A stretch of DNA of 56,380 nt from the NCBI GenBank assembly GCA_035765895.1, contig DASTWL010000051.1:1-56380 (forward strand), in the 5' to 3' direction. The notes under the pieces are model-generated. The model had not been told where the DNA came from. It did not search any database and saw nothing but the letters and a program-made list of their open reading frames with translations. A program made the position numbers and the translations under genes. This document shows positions 24,986 through 33,755 of this stretch, in pieces. Origin of the DNA: Verrucomicrobiia bacterium (GTDB taxonomy: Bacteria; Verrucomicrobiota; Verrucomicrobiia; Limisphaerales; DSYF01). Within the stretch, counting starts at the first letter, position 1. Each line of letters opens with the position of its first letter.

Positions 24986-26323
24986 CTAGGTGTCGGCGTT
25001 CGGGTTGTCGAACCTTAAGCCGGCTTGGGCCAGGAGCCATCCCGCCAAGGCAAACCAACACCAGGCGGTTGCTGGAATGTAAAACCCGAACTCCAACGTG
25101 GCTTGGACTGCAAACCCCAGCAGCCCCAGCCACGTTCCAAAAACCAGCCAATCCCGAGACGCCCAAGCGGTCCGGGTCTTGAACAACACACCAACCACCA
25201 AAGCGGTGAACAACAAGCCGGCCAAAATGCCCGAGTCCGACGCCTGTTGGAGATAATCGTTGTGAACCAGGCGGGTCATTTCGGCATCGGGCGGTTTCAC
25301 CGCTTCATATACGGTTGCAAAGGTTCCCGGCCCGCTACCCAGCAGGGGATGATCCCGGATGTTTAGCCATGCCGCCCGTGCGTAGTCGGCGCGCGCCACC
25401 ACGCTGGTCGCGCCGCGCTGGAAAAAGCCCAGATAACGCGCCAGGAAGCCGGTCAGCCCCAAAACCAGAAAACCGGAGGCAATCATGATTTTAATCCGCC
25501 GCGACGTTGGCAGGCGAAACATGGCAATGACGGACAGAAACAAAGCAATCAGCCAACCGCCCTTTGACCCGGACCAAACGAGGCAGCCAAGCGCACCCAA
25601 ACCGACGACGCCGGCCAGAAACCAACGGGCACCCGCCGTGATCCGGTTCTTTGCGACGGCAATCGCCCCAAGGACCACTGGCGTCAACAACAGCAACGCT
25701 CCCGCCAGGGAATTCGGATAAAACAGCGTCGCAAAAATACGATCGCTGTTCATCTTCTTCAAAAGGTCGGGCGACACCTCCTTCAACGTGGGATAAATGT
25801 AGGTGAAGAAATACACCCGTGACTCCTGAAGCCCGCCCCAACGTTGTTGCCATCCAGCCGCCAGCACGACCACGAACGCGCCGATGAGCCCCAGGAAAAA
25901 TGGCCACGGTTTGCTCACCCGCCCCAGCACCAGCAGCCCCGCATAAAAGCAGCCCACACACGCAACAAGATGCAGCCAGGTGGGGTTGCTGACTTTGGCG
26001 TTCAAGGTCCAGACGACTGACAGCGTAACCCAGACCAACCAGGCCAACGGCAAAAGCAGCAACGGCAACGGCAAGCGTGCCGGACGACGGACTAAAAAAA
26101 TGCCAATCAGCCCGATCACACAAAGCAATCCACGTCCGTAACGCGCTGGCCATGCCGTCAGGATCCATTCCCAGAAGCCGGTGGGGGTTGTCACCAGTTG
26201 CTCCAACACCGGCGGGTTGGGAAACTTCAACAACGCGAGCCCCAAAACCACGCCAAACAAGGCCAGGAAAAGGCGCAACACAACGGCATCGTCGATCTTG
26301 CCCGGGTTGTGAGAGGGCGCCAT
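24986..26323 (-). CDS. O-antigen ligase / Wzy-like polytopic membrane protein
   Basis: 445 residues with about a dozen transmembrane helices. The segment ARAAWLNIRDHPLLGSGPGTF, then a large loop ending VHNDYLQQASDSGILAG, is the signature of the Wzy_C/O-antigen ligase superfamily, whose His is catalytic in WaaL. Such proteins transfer or polymerise lipid-linked glycans in the periplasm. No glycosyltransferase cluster is adjacent, so the substrate is unknown. It overlaps neither neighbour; spacers are 9 bp on both sides, implying an operon with holB and aroQ. Confidence 0.85.
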   Translation of the reverse strand: MAPSHNPGKIDDAVVLRLFLALFGVVLGLALLKFPNPPVLEQLVTTPTGFWEWILTAWPARYGRGLLCVIGLIGIFLVRRPARLPLPLLLLPLAWLVWVTLSVVWTLNAKVSNPTWLHLVACVGCFYAGLLVLGRVSKPWPFFLGLIGAFVVVLAAGWQQRWGGLQESRVYFFTYIYPTLKEVSPDLLKKMNSDRIFATLFYPNSLAGALLLLTPVVLGAIAVAKNRITAGARWFLAGVVGLGALGCLVWSGSKGGWLIALFLSVIAMFRLPTSRRIKIMIASGFLVLGLTGFLARYLGFFQRGATSVVARADYARAAWLNIRDHPLLGSGPGTFATVYEAVKPPDAEMTRLVHNDYLQQASDSGILAGLLFTALVVGVLFKTRTAWASRDWLVFGTWLGLLGFAVQATLEFGFYIPATAWCWFALAGWLLAQAGLRFDNPNADT

Positions 26324-26332
26324 GGGCTCAGG

Positions 26333-27364
26333 TCAGAAGCTTAGTTCCAGCAACCCCACCTCCAACGCCAAGGCCTCCTGAACATTCGTGTGGAGCAGCC
26401 GTTGCGTGCGCTCGACCACGTGCAAATTATCCATGGATTGCGTGCTCGTCAGGCGCGCCGCCACCTCCTGCGACGCCAGGACCTGAGGAAAACTGAGCAG
26501 TTCCTTTTCCGCCCCCAAGGTCAGCAGCCATACGTCCCGAAGCCACCATTGCAAGACGCCCAGCCAGTCGTTGCGTTGTCGGCGGTATTCGGCTTCGACG
26601 GCGGCATTGAGTTCATCTTCCCACTTTTCGCGCAGCGCCTTGTCCGCATCGGCGTATTTTCCCAACGGCGATCTCGCCGAGACGGTTTCTTTGACCGTTT
26701 CCCGCATGACATTCAATTCCTGCAAGAGCGAGCCCAGCAATTGATAGCGGGCCAGCAGGCTCTTCTGCTCGCGCGCCGCCAGTTGGGCAAACCGCTCCAG
26801 CCAGTCCATTTGCGCCGGCCCAAAGCGCTTCGTCCCATCACCGCCGAAGTTCAAACGCAGACAGCGGGACTCAATCGTTTCCAGAATTCGATCCGGTTCG
26901 GTGGTGGTCAGGATGATGATGGAACGCGCCGGTGGCTCCTCCAGTGTTTTTAGAAATGCGTTGGCGGAACCGGTGTTCAGGCGGTCGGCGGCGACAACCA
27001 CCGCGACTTTCCAGACAGCCTCGGTCGGCTTGAGATTGATTTGGTGCATCAGATCGCGCATCTGCTCCACGCCGATGAGACGCGATTTTGATTCCGGCCG
27101 CACCCAGTGCACATCGGGGTGATTTCCATCCTCAATTTTGCGGCACGCCAGGCAGGCATCGCAGCAATCCAGCGCCGCCCCGTTCGCCGCGCGCTGAACC
27201 GGTTGCTGGCAGTTGAGGGTTTTGGCCAGTTGCCGGGCCAGGGCTTCGAGATCATCAAGCTCCGTCCCGCCGAACAAATAGCCATGCGCCAAACGGCCGC
27301 GCTCAAGCGAGCGCTGCAACAGTTCAACTCCATGTCTGCCCTGTGGATAATCCTTAAATGCCAT
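26333..27364 (-). CDS. holB: DNA polymerase III delta-prime subunit (HolB/DnaX-like)
   Basis: 343 residues. Clamp-loader features: LAHGYLFGGTELDDLE where a P-loop would be but without GKT, a zinc module with CCDACLACRKI, ADRLNTGSANAFLKTLEEPP, IIILTTTEP, and the ESRCLRLNF sensor with the SRC motif. Lack of an intact P-loop fits delta-prime rather than tau/gamma. It loads the sliding clamp as part of the replication holoenzyme. The C-terminal half is less conserved. It is transcribed with the O-antigen-ligase gene. Confidence 0.88.
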   Translation of the reverse strand: MAFKDYPQGRHGVELLQRSLERGRLAHGYLFGGTELDDLEALARQLAKTLNCQQPVQRAANGAALDCCDACLACRKIEDGNHPDVHWVRPESKSRLIGVEQMRDLMHQINLKPTEAVWKVAVVVAADRLNTGSANAFLKTLEEPPARSIIILTTTEPDRILETIESRCLRLNFGGDGTKRFGPAQMDWLERFAQLAAREQKSLLARYQLLGSLLQELNVMRETVKETVSARSPLGKYADADKALREKWEDELNAAVEAEYRRQRNDWLGVLQWWLRDVWLLTLGAEKELLSFPQVLASQEVAARLTSTQSMDNLHVVERTQRLLHTNVQEALALEVGLLELSF

Positions 27365-27427
27365 AACTAAACTGAAATCGACCAGCGCGCCGCCGCGCTT
27401 TTCCCGACCGCGGAATCCGTTGCCACT

Positions 27428-28582
27428 TCAGCGCTTGAACGAACGGGCAACATCACCCGCAACCGGGCGCCCCACCTTCTTCGCTGCCGTTGAACCGGCG
27501 GTCAACCTGTCAAGTTGCGCCGCCCAAGCTGCGGCATCCAGCGGCAATTCAACGGTTCGGTCTTGCAAGGACGAATACACAATCGCGTTCGCCAGTTCCA
27601 CCGCGTGAATCCCGTCCTCGCCCGGCGCCATCAGTGGCTCGCCGTGCAGGATGGCGTTGACGAAGTTCTGGAGCAACACCGCATGCGGTTGGGGCGCGTT
27701 TGCAAACGGCACCTCCCGGGTTGTGGCCCCCGGCCGGCCAAATGCCTGGTCGGTGGACCGGCTGAATGCAACCGCATCGCAATCATTCTCCGTCAACCAC
27801 AGCTTGTCCTCCTCCAAGCGCAGGCGCCCGCAGGTGCCGGAGATTTCGAGCCGGTTCGTTCCCGGCGCTTCGCCCGTGCTGGCGACAAAGGTTCCCGTCG
27901 CGCCGTCGGCCCACTCCAGGCAAGCCGTAACGTCGTCCTCCACTTCAATGTCATGAAAACGGCCAAAGTGGCAAAAGCCACGGACGCGGGCGGGCATGCC
28001 AACCAGCCACTGAAGCAGGTCGAGGTTGTGCAGCGACTGGTTCAACAGCACCCCGCCCCCTTCTCCGCGCCAGGTGGCCCGCCACGCACTGCTTTGGTAA
28101 TAGGCTTCAGGCCGGAACCAGTCAGTGTTGATCCAGCTCACGCGCACCAACGAGCCGAGCGCACCGGATTGCAGCAATTCGCGAATCGCCTGATAACGCG
28201 GCTCGGCGCGCAATTGTGACATCACGCTGAATACACATCGGGAGTTTTTTTGATGCGCGGTGATGAAGCGTTCGGCGTCCGCCTTGTGCGCGGCGACCGG
28301 CTTTTCCACCATTACATGCAACCCTGCCGCCAGCGCGGCCATTCCGATTTCGGAATGCTGCCAGTGCGGGGTGGCAATCAAGACCGCGTCCACCAGCCCG
28401 GAATGAATCAGCTGGTCCGCGTCGTCGAACGCGGCGGCTGTTTTGAAATCCGCGCGCACGGCTGGCTGGCGCGAACAAATCGCCACCAGCTCACACTGCG
28501 AAACCCGGCCCGCGCGCACGTTACCGGCGTGAAACCGGCCGATATTGCCCATCCCAATGATGCCCAAACGAACGGTTTTCAT
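27428..28582 (-). CDS. Gfo/Idh/MocA family oxidoreductase, cytoplasmic
   Basis: 384 residues. RLGIIGMGNIGRFHAGN is the Rossmann motif, VDAVLIATPHWQH follows, and LHVMVEKPVAAHKAD contains the conserved Glu-Lys-Pro. GGGVLLNQSLHNLDLLQWL is the substrate-domain helix with the His. No signal peptide, unlike the family member at 16.0 kb. It lies 4 bases after the DUF554 gene and 63 bases before holB. The sugar substrate is not predictable. Confidence 0.9.
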   Translation of the reverse strand: MKTVRLGIIGMGNIGRFHAGNVRAGRVSQCELVAICSRQPAVRADFKTAAAFDDADQLIHSGLVDAVLIATPHWQHSEIGMAALAAGLHVMVEKPVAAHKADAERFITAHQKNSRCVFSVMSQLRAEPRYQAIRELLQSGALGSLVRVSWINTDWFRPEAYYQSSAWRATWRGEGGGVLLNQSLHNLDLLQWLVGMPARVRGFCHFGRFHDIEVEDDVTACLEWADGATGTFVASTGEAPGTNRLEISGTCGRLRLEEDKLWLTENDCDAVAFSRSTDQAFGRPGATTREVPFANAPQPHAVLLQNFVNAILHGEPLMAPGEDGIHAVELANAIVYSSLQDRTVELPLDAAAWAAQLDRLTAGSTAAKKVGRPVAGDVARSFKR

Positions 28583-28586
28583 TGCT

Positions 28587-29324
28587 TCAAGCCAGCCACA
28601 AGGTCAGCAGCGGCGCCCAAATCAAGCTTGGCAGGTAATCTGCCACTTCGACCCGCCTCACTTCGAAGATGAGCAACGACACGGCAAAGATCAGCAAGCC
28701 GACCGTCGCGTTGACCGGATCAACCAAATGATGCGCGCTCAACCAAGGCAACGCCAACAACCCGACCGCCAGGGAAATCGTCCCTTGAAATGCCAGCACG
28801 GGTAAAGCGGATAAAGCAACGGTCCACCCGAACAATGCGACGAAGCTGAACGCAGCCAGCCCGTCCATCACCGCCTTGATCAACAACGGCAGCGGTCCCG
28901 CACCAAGCGACTCGGAAATGGCGCCAAGGATTCCCAACGGTGCCGCGCAAAACAATGCGGAACAAACGTTGACCCCGTCGGAATACCCCCCTCCCCGACC
29001 AGGGGTCGCGGCCGCAATCCGACGACGAGCGAACTGACCCAGACGATTGGAAAGCTTTTGAAGCTGCAAAAGACGCCCGACCACTTTGCCAAGCACCATC
29101 GCGAGCAGAACGACGGCAAGTTGCCACAGGATATGTCCCGGTGTGCCGTTAAGGCTCTTCCATGTCAACCACACCCCAGCAAAAGCCGCGGCCGCCCCCA
29201 AAACCGCCTTCAGGAAGAACTGATTCTCCACCGAAAACGGCCGCTTCCGCAGGCACCCCACACCCGTCCCGAGAACAATTGCCCCCGAATTGATGAGGGT
29301 CCCCAGCAAGAGCAACGCATTCAC
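28587..29324 (-). CDS. DUF554 family membrane protein
   Basis: 245 residues with about seven hydrophobic helices. LGTLINSGAIVLGTGVGCL at the start and GVNVCSALFCAAPLGILGAI in the middle match the DUF554 (YdfK-like) family of putative transporters. The start is a GTG at 29324. It is the first gene of the long minus-strand series and the last host gene before the tRNA-Pro and the island. Function unknown. Confidence 0.85.
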   Translation of the reverse strand: MNALLLLGTLINSGAIVLGTGVGCLRKRPFSVENQFFLKAVLGAAAAFAGVWLTWKSLNGTPGHILWQLAVVLLAMVLGKVVGRLLQLQKLSNRLGQFARRRIAAATPGRGGGYSDGVNVCSALFCAAPLGILGAISESLGAGPLPLLIKAVMDGLAAFSFVALFGWTVALSALPVLAFQGTISLAVGLLALPWLSAHHLVDPVNATVGLLIFAVSLLIFEVRRVEVADYLPSLIWAPLLTLWLA

Positions 29325-29448
29325 GAACCTACTGAAGCAATACCAAGTGTCGGTTCAAAGCGTAAAATGATTTTGTCCTGAATGCGATTCGGGGAAATTT
29401 CGCCATTGCATTTCTAGCCAACCACCGGCAATGTTTCCGCCCCTCGGT

Positions 29449-29526
29449 CGGGGCGTAGCGTAGCCTGGCTAGCGCGCTTGTTTCGGGTACAAGAGGTCGT
29501 GAGTTCGAATCTCACCGCCCCGACCA
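29449..29526 (+). tRNA. tRNA-Pro (anticodon CGG)
   Basis: A 78-nt cloverleaf. Acceptor CGGGGCG pairs with CGCCCCG, followed by A and an encoded CCA. The anticodon stem CTTGT/ACAAG encloses the loop TTCGGGT, giving CGG at the anticodon position. The T arm is GTGAG-TTCGAAT-CTCAC. C1-G72 is usual for bacterial tRNA-Pro. The integrase gene begins 64 bp downstream, so the 3' end is the likely attachment site of the island. Confidence 0.95.
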
Positions 29527-29556
29527 TTTTTCCCTAGGGTTTTCGAGAAAACGCTA

Positions 29557-29578
29557 GAAATCCTCACGAAATCCTCAC
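29557..29578. repeat. Tandem 11-bp direct repeats upstream of the integrase
   Basis: GAAATCCTCAC occurs at 29557-29567 and again at 29568-29578 without spacing, ending 12 bp before the integrase ATG. A GTTTTC-ga-GAAAAC inverted repeat lies just before. The position fits integrase arm-type binding sites or an operator for the integrase gene. Function is inferred. Confidence 0.7.
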
Positions 29579-29590
29579 ACAATAGCCGAC

Positions 29591-31102
29591 ATGAGCAAGA
29601 AGCGCATGTCGTTCCCCATGGACGTGCCGAGCGGGTCGGTCACGGTCAAGATCTACAAGGTCCGCAACAAGGTTTACCTCAAGAAATCCAAGTCGGGCCG
29701 GGTTGTGAAGGCGAAACGGTTCGGCTACACGGTGTCGTATTTCGCAGGCAACAAGCGGTGCTGGAAAATGTTCGCAGACTTCCAAGACGCTTACAATCAT
29801 GCCAAATCACAGGCGGACAAACTTTCCCAAGGCGAGCATGACGCCCTCCGGCTCGGCGCAGAGGAGGCGCGGGCCTACGTCAATTGTGAGATGCTGGCCA
29901 AGGCGACCGGCCTCCCGCTCGAAGTGCTGGTGAAGGATTACATCGAGGCGTGGACCGTCCTCGGCGGGCGCGCCACCCTGCCGGAAGCCGCCCGGGAATA
30001 CGTGCAGCGCCACGGGCATATCAAGGTGAAGAAGACCGTGCCGCAGGCCGTGGAGGAAATGATCGCCCAGCGCGAAAAGGACGGCACGAGCGACGCCTAC
30101 CTGAAGGTGCTCAAGGTTTACCTCGGTCAGTTCAAGGAGAAGATCGCATGCAACGTGGGGTCGGTGACGACCGCCATGCTGACGGGATACTTCCGCGAGC
30201 TGCCGGTGTCGCCGCGCAGCAAGAATAACGCACGGGCGACCATCGGGGCGTTCTTCAAGTTCTGCAAGGAGAACGGCTGGCTGCCGCGTGACCATGAGGG
30301 CATCGCCAACGTGCCGAAGTTCAAGGACCGGGGCTCGGAGGTCATCGAGATTTATGCGCCGAAGGAACTGGTGGAAATCCTCACGGTAGCGCGTGAGGAA
30401 ATGATGCCCTTCCTGACCATCGGGGCGTTCGCAGGGCTGCGGACGGCGGAGATCGAGCGGCTGGACTGGTCGGAAGTGCATCTGAAAGACAAAGAGCCGT
30501 TCATCGAGATCAAGGCGGCGAAGGCGAAGACGGCGAGCCGGCGGCTCGTGCCGGTCTCGGCGAATCTGGCGGCGTGGCTGGATAAACGGCAGAAGGAACA
30601 CGGCCGCGTGTGGGGCTATGAGAACTCTGCCAAGCAGATTGCCTGGCTGATGGAGGATGTGACGGAGGCGCGGGCGATGGCGGCCATCCATAGGGCCGCG
30701 GAAAAGGCCGGCGGCAAGCGCTGGACGCAGGAGGAACTGGACGCAGCCCACAAGGCGCGGCGCAAGACGGAGCGGGCCGCGTTCGCGGAGCGCCGGGAGA
30801 AGGCGATTGCTGAGGGGCACAAGCCGCCGGATGAACCGCTGGAACAAGTCACGGCGCTGCCAGACGGGACGGAAGTGAAATACCAGCGGGCCGAGTGGAA
30901 GAAGAACGCGCTCCGCCATTCGTATATTTCCTATCGCCTGGCGGAGATCCATGACGTGGCCAAGGTGGCGTTGGAGGCGGGCAATTCGTCGCAAATCATT
31001 TTCCAGCACTACCGGGAACTGGTGCGGGAAAAGGATGCGAAGGCGTGGTTTGGCATCGTGCCGGGTGGTGACAAAGGACAAAAAAATGAAAGAACCAAAT
31101 GA
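29591..31102 (+). CDS. Tyrosine recombinase / integrase
   Basis: 503 residues. The N-terminal 145 residues hold an AP2-like/arm-binding region with many Lys. The core-binding SAM-like domain spans about 150-245. The catalytic domain has box I Arg in FAGLRTAEIERLDW (R284), the Lys near KAKTASRRLVPV, box II NALRHSYISYR (R442) and the nucleophile in FQHYREL (Y474). The positions usually held by His in HxxR and GH are Asn here (N439, N465), as I recall for a group of integrases with NALRHS. Between the Lys strand and box II there is a charged stretch of roughly 100 residues, longer than usual. It should integrate the island at the adjacent tRNA-Pro. Confidence 0.9.
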   Translation: MSKKRMSFPMDVPSGSVTVKIYKVRNKVYLKKSKSGRVVKAKRFGYTVSYFAGNKRCWKMFADFQDAYNHAKSQADKLSQGEHDALRLGAEEARAYVNCEMLAKATGLPLEVLVKDYIEAWTVLGGRATLPEAAREYVQRHGHIKVKKTVPQAVEEMIAQREKDGTSDAYLKVLKVYLGQFKEKIACNVGSVTTAMLTGYFRELPVSPRSKNNARATIGAFFKFCKENGWLPRDHEGIANVPKFKDRGSEVIEIYAPKELVEILTVAREEMMPFLTIGAFAGLRTAEIERLDWSEVHLKDKEPFIEIKAAKAKTASRRLVPVSANLAAWLDKRQKEHGRVWGYENSAKQIAWLMEDVTEARAMAAIHRAAEKAGGKRWTQEELDAAHKARRKTERAAFAERREKAIAEGHKPPDEPLEQVTALPDGTEVKYQRAEWKKNALRHSYISYRLAEIHDVAKVALEAGNSSQIIFQHYRELVREKDAKAWFGIVPGGDKGQKNERTK

Positions 31103-31823
31103 TGGCAAGGCGGGCGATCAGGAGGTCGCGAGATTGCGGGGACAGTTAAAAGAAGCGAGTGCTTTGCTCTCCGCGATCGCGGGCGCGGCGTTCCAACCCA
31201 GCGGAGAGGGAAGCAAGAAGGACGCGGTGAAGGCATTCATCTCGCGGCATGCTTGGAACATCCACGCCCGCGGAGAGGATATCATAACCATGTCGGGTGC
31301 GGGCCGAACTGGCGCTTTGCCAATCATCAACAGGGCCGCACTGGAGAGTTTGTTCTTCCTGGCGGCGGCGGCAATGAGGCCGGAATATGTATTCCAGAAA
31401 ATCCTCCACGAAATTGCGGAATACAAAACACGCTACGCGTATCTCGAGGATAACAGCCATCAATTAGACGAGGCGGTGCGGCGCGAGTTGGACGAATTTG
31501 AACAGGGGGTGCGAGCTACAGCCCAACGCACCGTCACGGAAGCGATAGCCCCACGGAAATGCTCGGCGTTGGACGCGGCGCAACAGGCCGGCATGGAGGA
31601 GCTTTATCGAATGCACTACTGGGGAACCAGCAACACCGTTCACGCAAACATTTTCGGATTGCAGACGGAAGAAGACAGAGAGGCGGAAGATGTTGCGCAA
31701 GACCTGGTGTTCTGCGTGTTTATGCAAATCAAGACCGGTGAAATATTGAACAGCGCCTACTGCGGACGTGATGATTTCAAAAAACGGATAGCGGCTATCA
31801 ATGGTGGCGGTTTTACGGAGTGA
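31086..31823 (+). CDS. DUF5677-like protein
   Basis: 245 residues starting at the ATG 31086, overlapping the integrase end by 17 bases, so probably translationally coupled. Mostly helical: a short coiled N-terminus (EVARLRGQLKEASALLSAIA), then ALPIINRAALESLFFLAAAA and a later MHYWGTSNTVHANIFGLQ segment. The pattern resembles the DUF5677 family (function unknown, seen in accessory and defence regions). No catalytic residues can be named. Membership is moderately sure. Confidence 0.65.
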   Translation: MKEPNDGKAGDQEVARLRGQLKEASALLSAIAGAAFQPSGEGSKKDAVKAFISRHAWNIHARGEDIITMSGAGRTGALPIINRAALESLFFLAAAAMRPEYVFQKILHEIAEYKTRYAYLEDNSHQLDEAVRRELDEFEQGVRATAQRTVTEAIAPRKCSALDAAQQAGMEELYRMHYWGTSNTVHANIFGLQTEEDREAEDVAQDLVFCVFMQIKTGEILNSAYCGRDDFKKRIAAINGGGFTE

Positions 31824-31982
31824 ATTGAAACCTTGGCGTGCTACCAACGATGAAGGTTGGCGAAGTGTCTCCGCGGGCTGCGACCGATAAGCGGGTGTTC
31901 CGACCGCCATCAGCGGAGCGGGCGGAACATTGCGGTGACGTTCAACACTATGCCGGCGGATCGGGCGGTCGCCGGGGTGTGC

Positions 31983-33368
31983 TCACCTAGAGTGCGAAGT
32001 GGCGGCCAAGGTCATTTTCGCGAGGTAGCGTTGAACACTGCCAGCGGTGATTCGTAGTGTCTTTTCGTCGAGTTGAAGGCCGGTGATCTTGCGGGTTTTA
32101 ATCAGGTCGAGGACAAACGTGTCGTCCACGCTTAGAAGTTCGGCAACCTTGGAAACGGTGTAGAGGGGTTGCACGCCGGCTTCGTCTTCGACGAGGCTCA
32201 ACTTCTTATCAATGTGCAACTCCATCAGATGAACCAGATGGCTGCGGTCTTTCAGCCGGGCGAGTTCGATCGGTGTAGTTCCGGAGGCATCAGGAATGTC
32301 AGGATCAGCACCGTGAGCCAACAAAAGTTTTACCATCTTGGCCGAACCTTTGAGCACTGCTTCATGAAGGGCTGTGTCGCCACCGACCATCCCGTGTTGG
32401 GCTTGGTGGCTTTCATCGGGGCGGTTTGGGTCAGCGCCGAACTCAAGGAGAAGCGTGACCATTTCAGCGGAGTCGCGCCAAACGGCCATTGCCAAAGGGG
32501 TGTTGTAGTAAGGAAGGTCTTCCTCCTTGTGAACATCTGCACCTGCGTTCAGGAGTTGGCGCGCACGTGCGAGGTGGTTGCAGGCGATTGCTTGATGCAG
32601 GGTGCATTTGCCTCCCCGGTCAATCAAGAGCGAGGCCAATTCCGTGTGGTCGCGAATGAGCGCACAGTAAACAGGCGCAGAACTGCCGACGTGGCCGTGT
32701 GTGACGTTTGCGCCGTGGTCGAGCAACCATTGAACGATCTCGGTGTGACCGGCTTCTGCGGCGTGACAGAGGGGAGTGCGCTCACATTCGTCCAACGCAT
32801 CAACTTCAGCTCCCAGTTTAACCAGTTTGGCAATGATTTCGATGGGAGCACCAGAAGCGGCAGCGACATGAAGTGGCGTCGTGTGCCAACGCTGCGGCAA
32901 TTTTACGTTGGCGTTTTTCTTGATCAGGTAGCTGGCGATAGGCCAGTGACGATGGTGGAGGGCGATGCAAAGTGGCGTTTCGCCGTCGAAAATTTCCTGA
33001 ATATTCTCCCCAGCAGCCACGTGCGATTTAACGGCCACCAAATCACCGGCGGCAGCCGCCGCATGTAGCGACAACTTTGCGGCTGAGTGACCGCCTTTTT
33101 TGGAGAGGAGATTCGCGATCTGGCGGTGGTTGTGTTTCATGGCAATGTCAAAAGGGGTTTGCCACAAGTCGGTGACGGCGTTGACTGCCGCTCCAGTTGC
33201 GAGAATGGCGGAGGCGACGTCCGGATTGCCGCACTTGGCGGCGACGTGGAGCGGCGTCCAACCGTGGTAGAAAACGACTTTCTCCTTCGGTGAAGTCCGC
33301 AAGATTTCAGCGACTTGTTTGGCGTCGCCTGTTTTGATGGCCTGGCGAAGTTGTTTGGAATTCATCAT
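31983..33368 (-). CDS. Ankyrin-repeat protein with C-terminal excisionase-like HTH
   Basis: 461 residues. About a dozen ankyrin repeats cover residues 1-395, with clear motifs such as GWTPLHVAAKCGNPDVASAI, TPLCHAAEAGHTEIVQWLL and DTALHEAVLKGSAKMVKLLL. The last 60 residues (VSKVAELLSVDDTFVLDLIK... ending SVQRYLAKM) form a MerR/excisionase-type helix-turn-helix (HTH_17). Ankyrins bind proteins and the HTH binds DNA, so it may bridge a protein partner and a DNA site. It is the only larger gene on the minus strand of the island. Start: ATG at 33368 or 33365. Confidence 0.85.
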   Translation of the reverse strand: MMNSKQLRQAIKTGDAKQVAEILRTSPKEKVVFYHGWTPLHVAAKCGNPDVASAILATGAAVNAVTDLWQTPFDIAMKHNHRQIANLLSKKGGHSAAKLSLHAAAAAGDLVAVKSHVAAGENIQEIFDGETPLCIALHHRHWPIASYLIKKNANVKLPQRWHTTPLHVAAASGAPIEIIAKLVKLGAEVDALDECERTPLCHAAEAGHTEIVQWLLDHGANVTHGHVGSSAPVYCALIRDHTELASLLIDRGGKCTLHQAIACNHLARARQLLNAGADVHKEEDLPYYNTPLAMAVWRDSAEMVTLLLEFGADPNRPDESHQAQHGMVGGDTALHEAVLKGSAKMVKLLLAHGADPDIPDASGTTPIELARLKDRSHLVHLMELHIDKKLSLVEDEAGVQPLYTVSKVAELLSVDDTFVLDLIKTRKITGLQLDEKTLRITAGSVQRYLAKMTLAATSHSR

Positions 33369-33466
33369 ACGCCAACAATTTATCACAGCGGCAACGCTGG
33401 GAGCGGCTGTGTGCGGTGTGGGCGATAAGAGCCGGGCCGGAGGCTGCGGTCCGATGGAGTGGTCAA

Positions 33467-33580
33467 TTAGCGGTAACGGGCGGCGAGTTTGCCGGAGCGC
33501 GTGAGGATGCCGGTGTCGATTAACGACTGCACGAGTTCCTGGTGTGACATGCGCCGGACGCGCTGAACCGTGCGGCGCAT
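33467..33580 (-). CDS. Possible small basic protein or gene remnant
   Basis: A 37-codon frame from the ATG at 33580. It reads as a basic helix (MRRTVQRVRRMSHQELVQSL) followed by IDTGILTRSGKLAARYR. The amino-acid pattern is plausible for a short DNA- or RNA-associated protein. The same frame is open further upstream without a start codon (to an in-frame TGA near 33695), so it may be the tail of a decayed gene. The rest of 33369-33755 shows nothing else convincing. Confidence 0.3.
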   Translation of the reverse strand: MRRTVQRVRRMSHQELVQSLIDTGILTRSGKLAARYR

Positions 33581-33755
33581 GGCGGCGACGATTGCTTCCG
33601 GGGTCGGCGGCAAGGACGGGCGAATTGGTTTGGCAGCGTTGCGCTTCGTGGGGTCAGTGTGATCCGGACGGCGGGAGCGTCAACCGGAAATCTGCTGACG
33701 CGGTAAAGCCAGGGCTGGGCGAGGGACTGGCGTTTGTGTATTTTTGCGGGCGACC

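Noticed and set aside
31824-31982. Terminator between the DUF5677-like gene and the ankyrin gene
   Set aside because: Several imperfect GC-rich pairings (e.g. around GTTCCGACCGCC / GGCGGAAC) but no good stem with a T-run on either strand.
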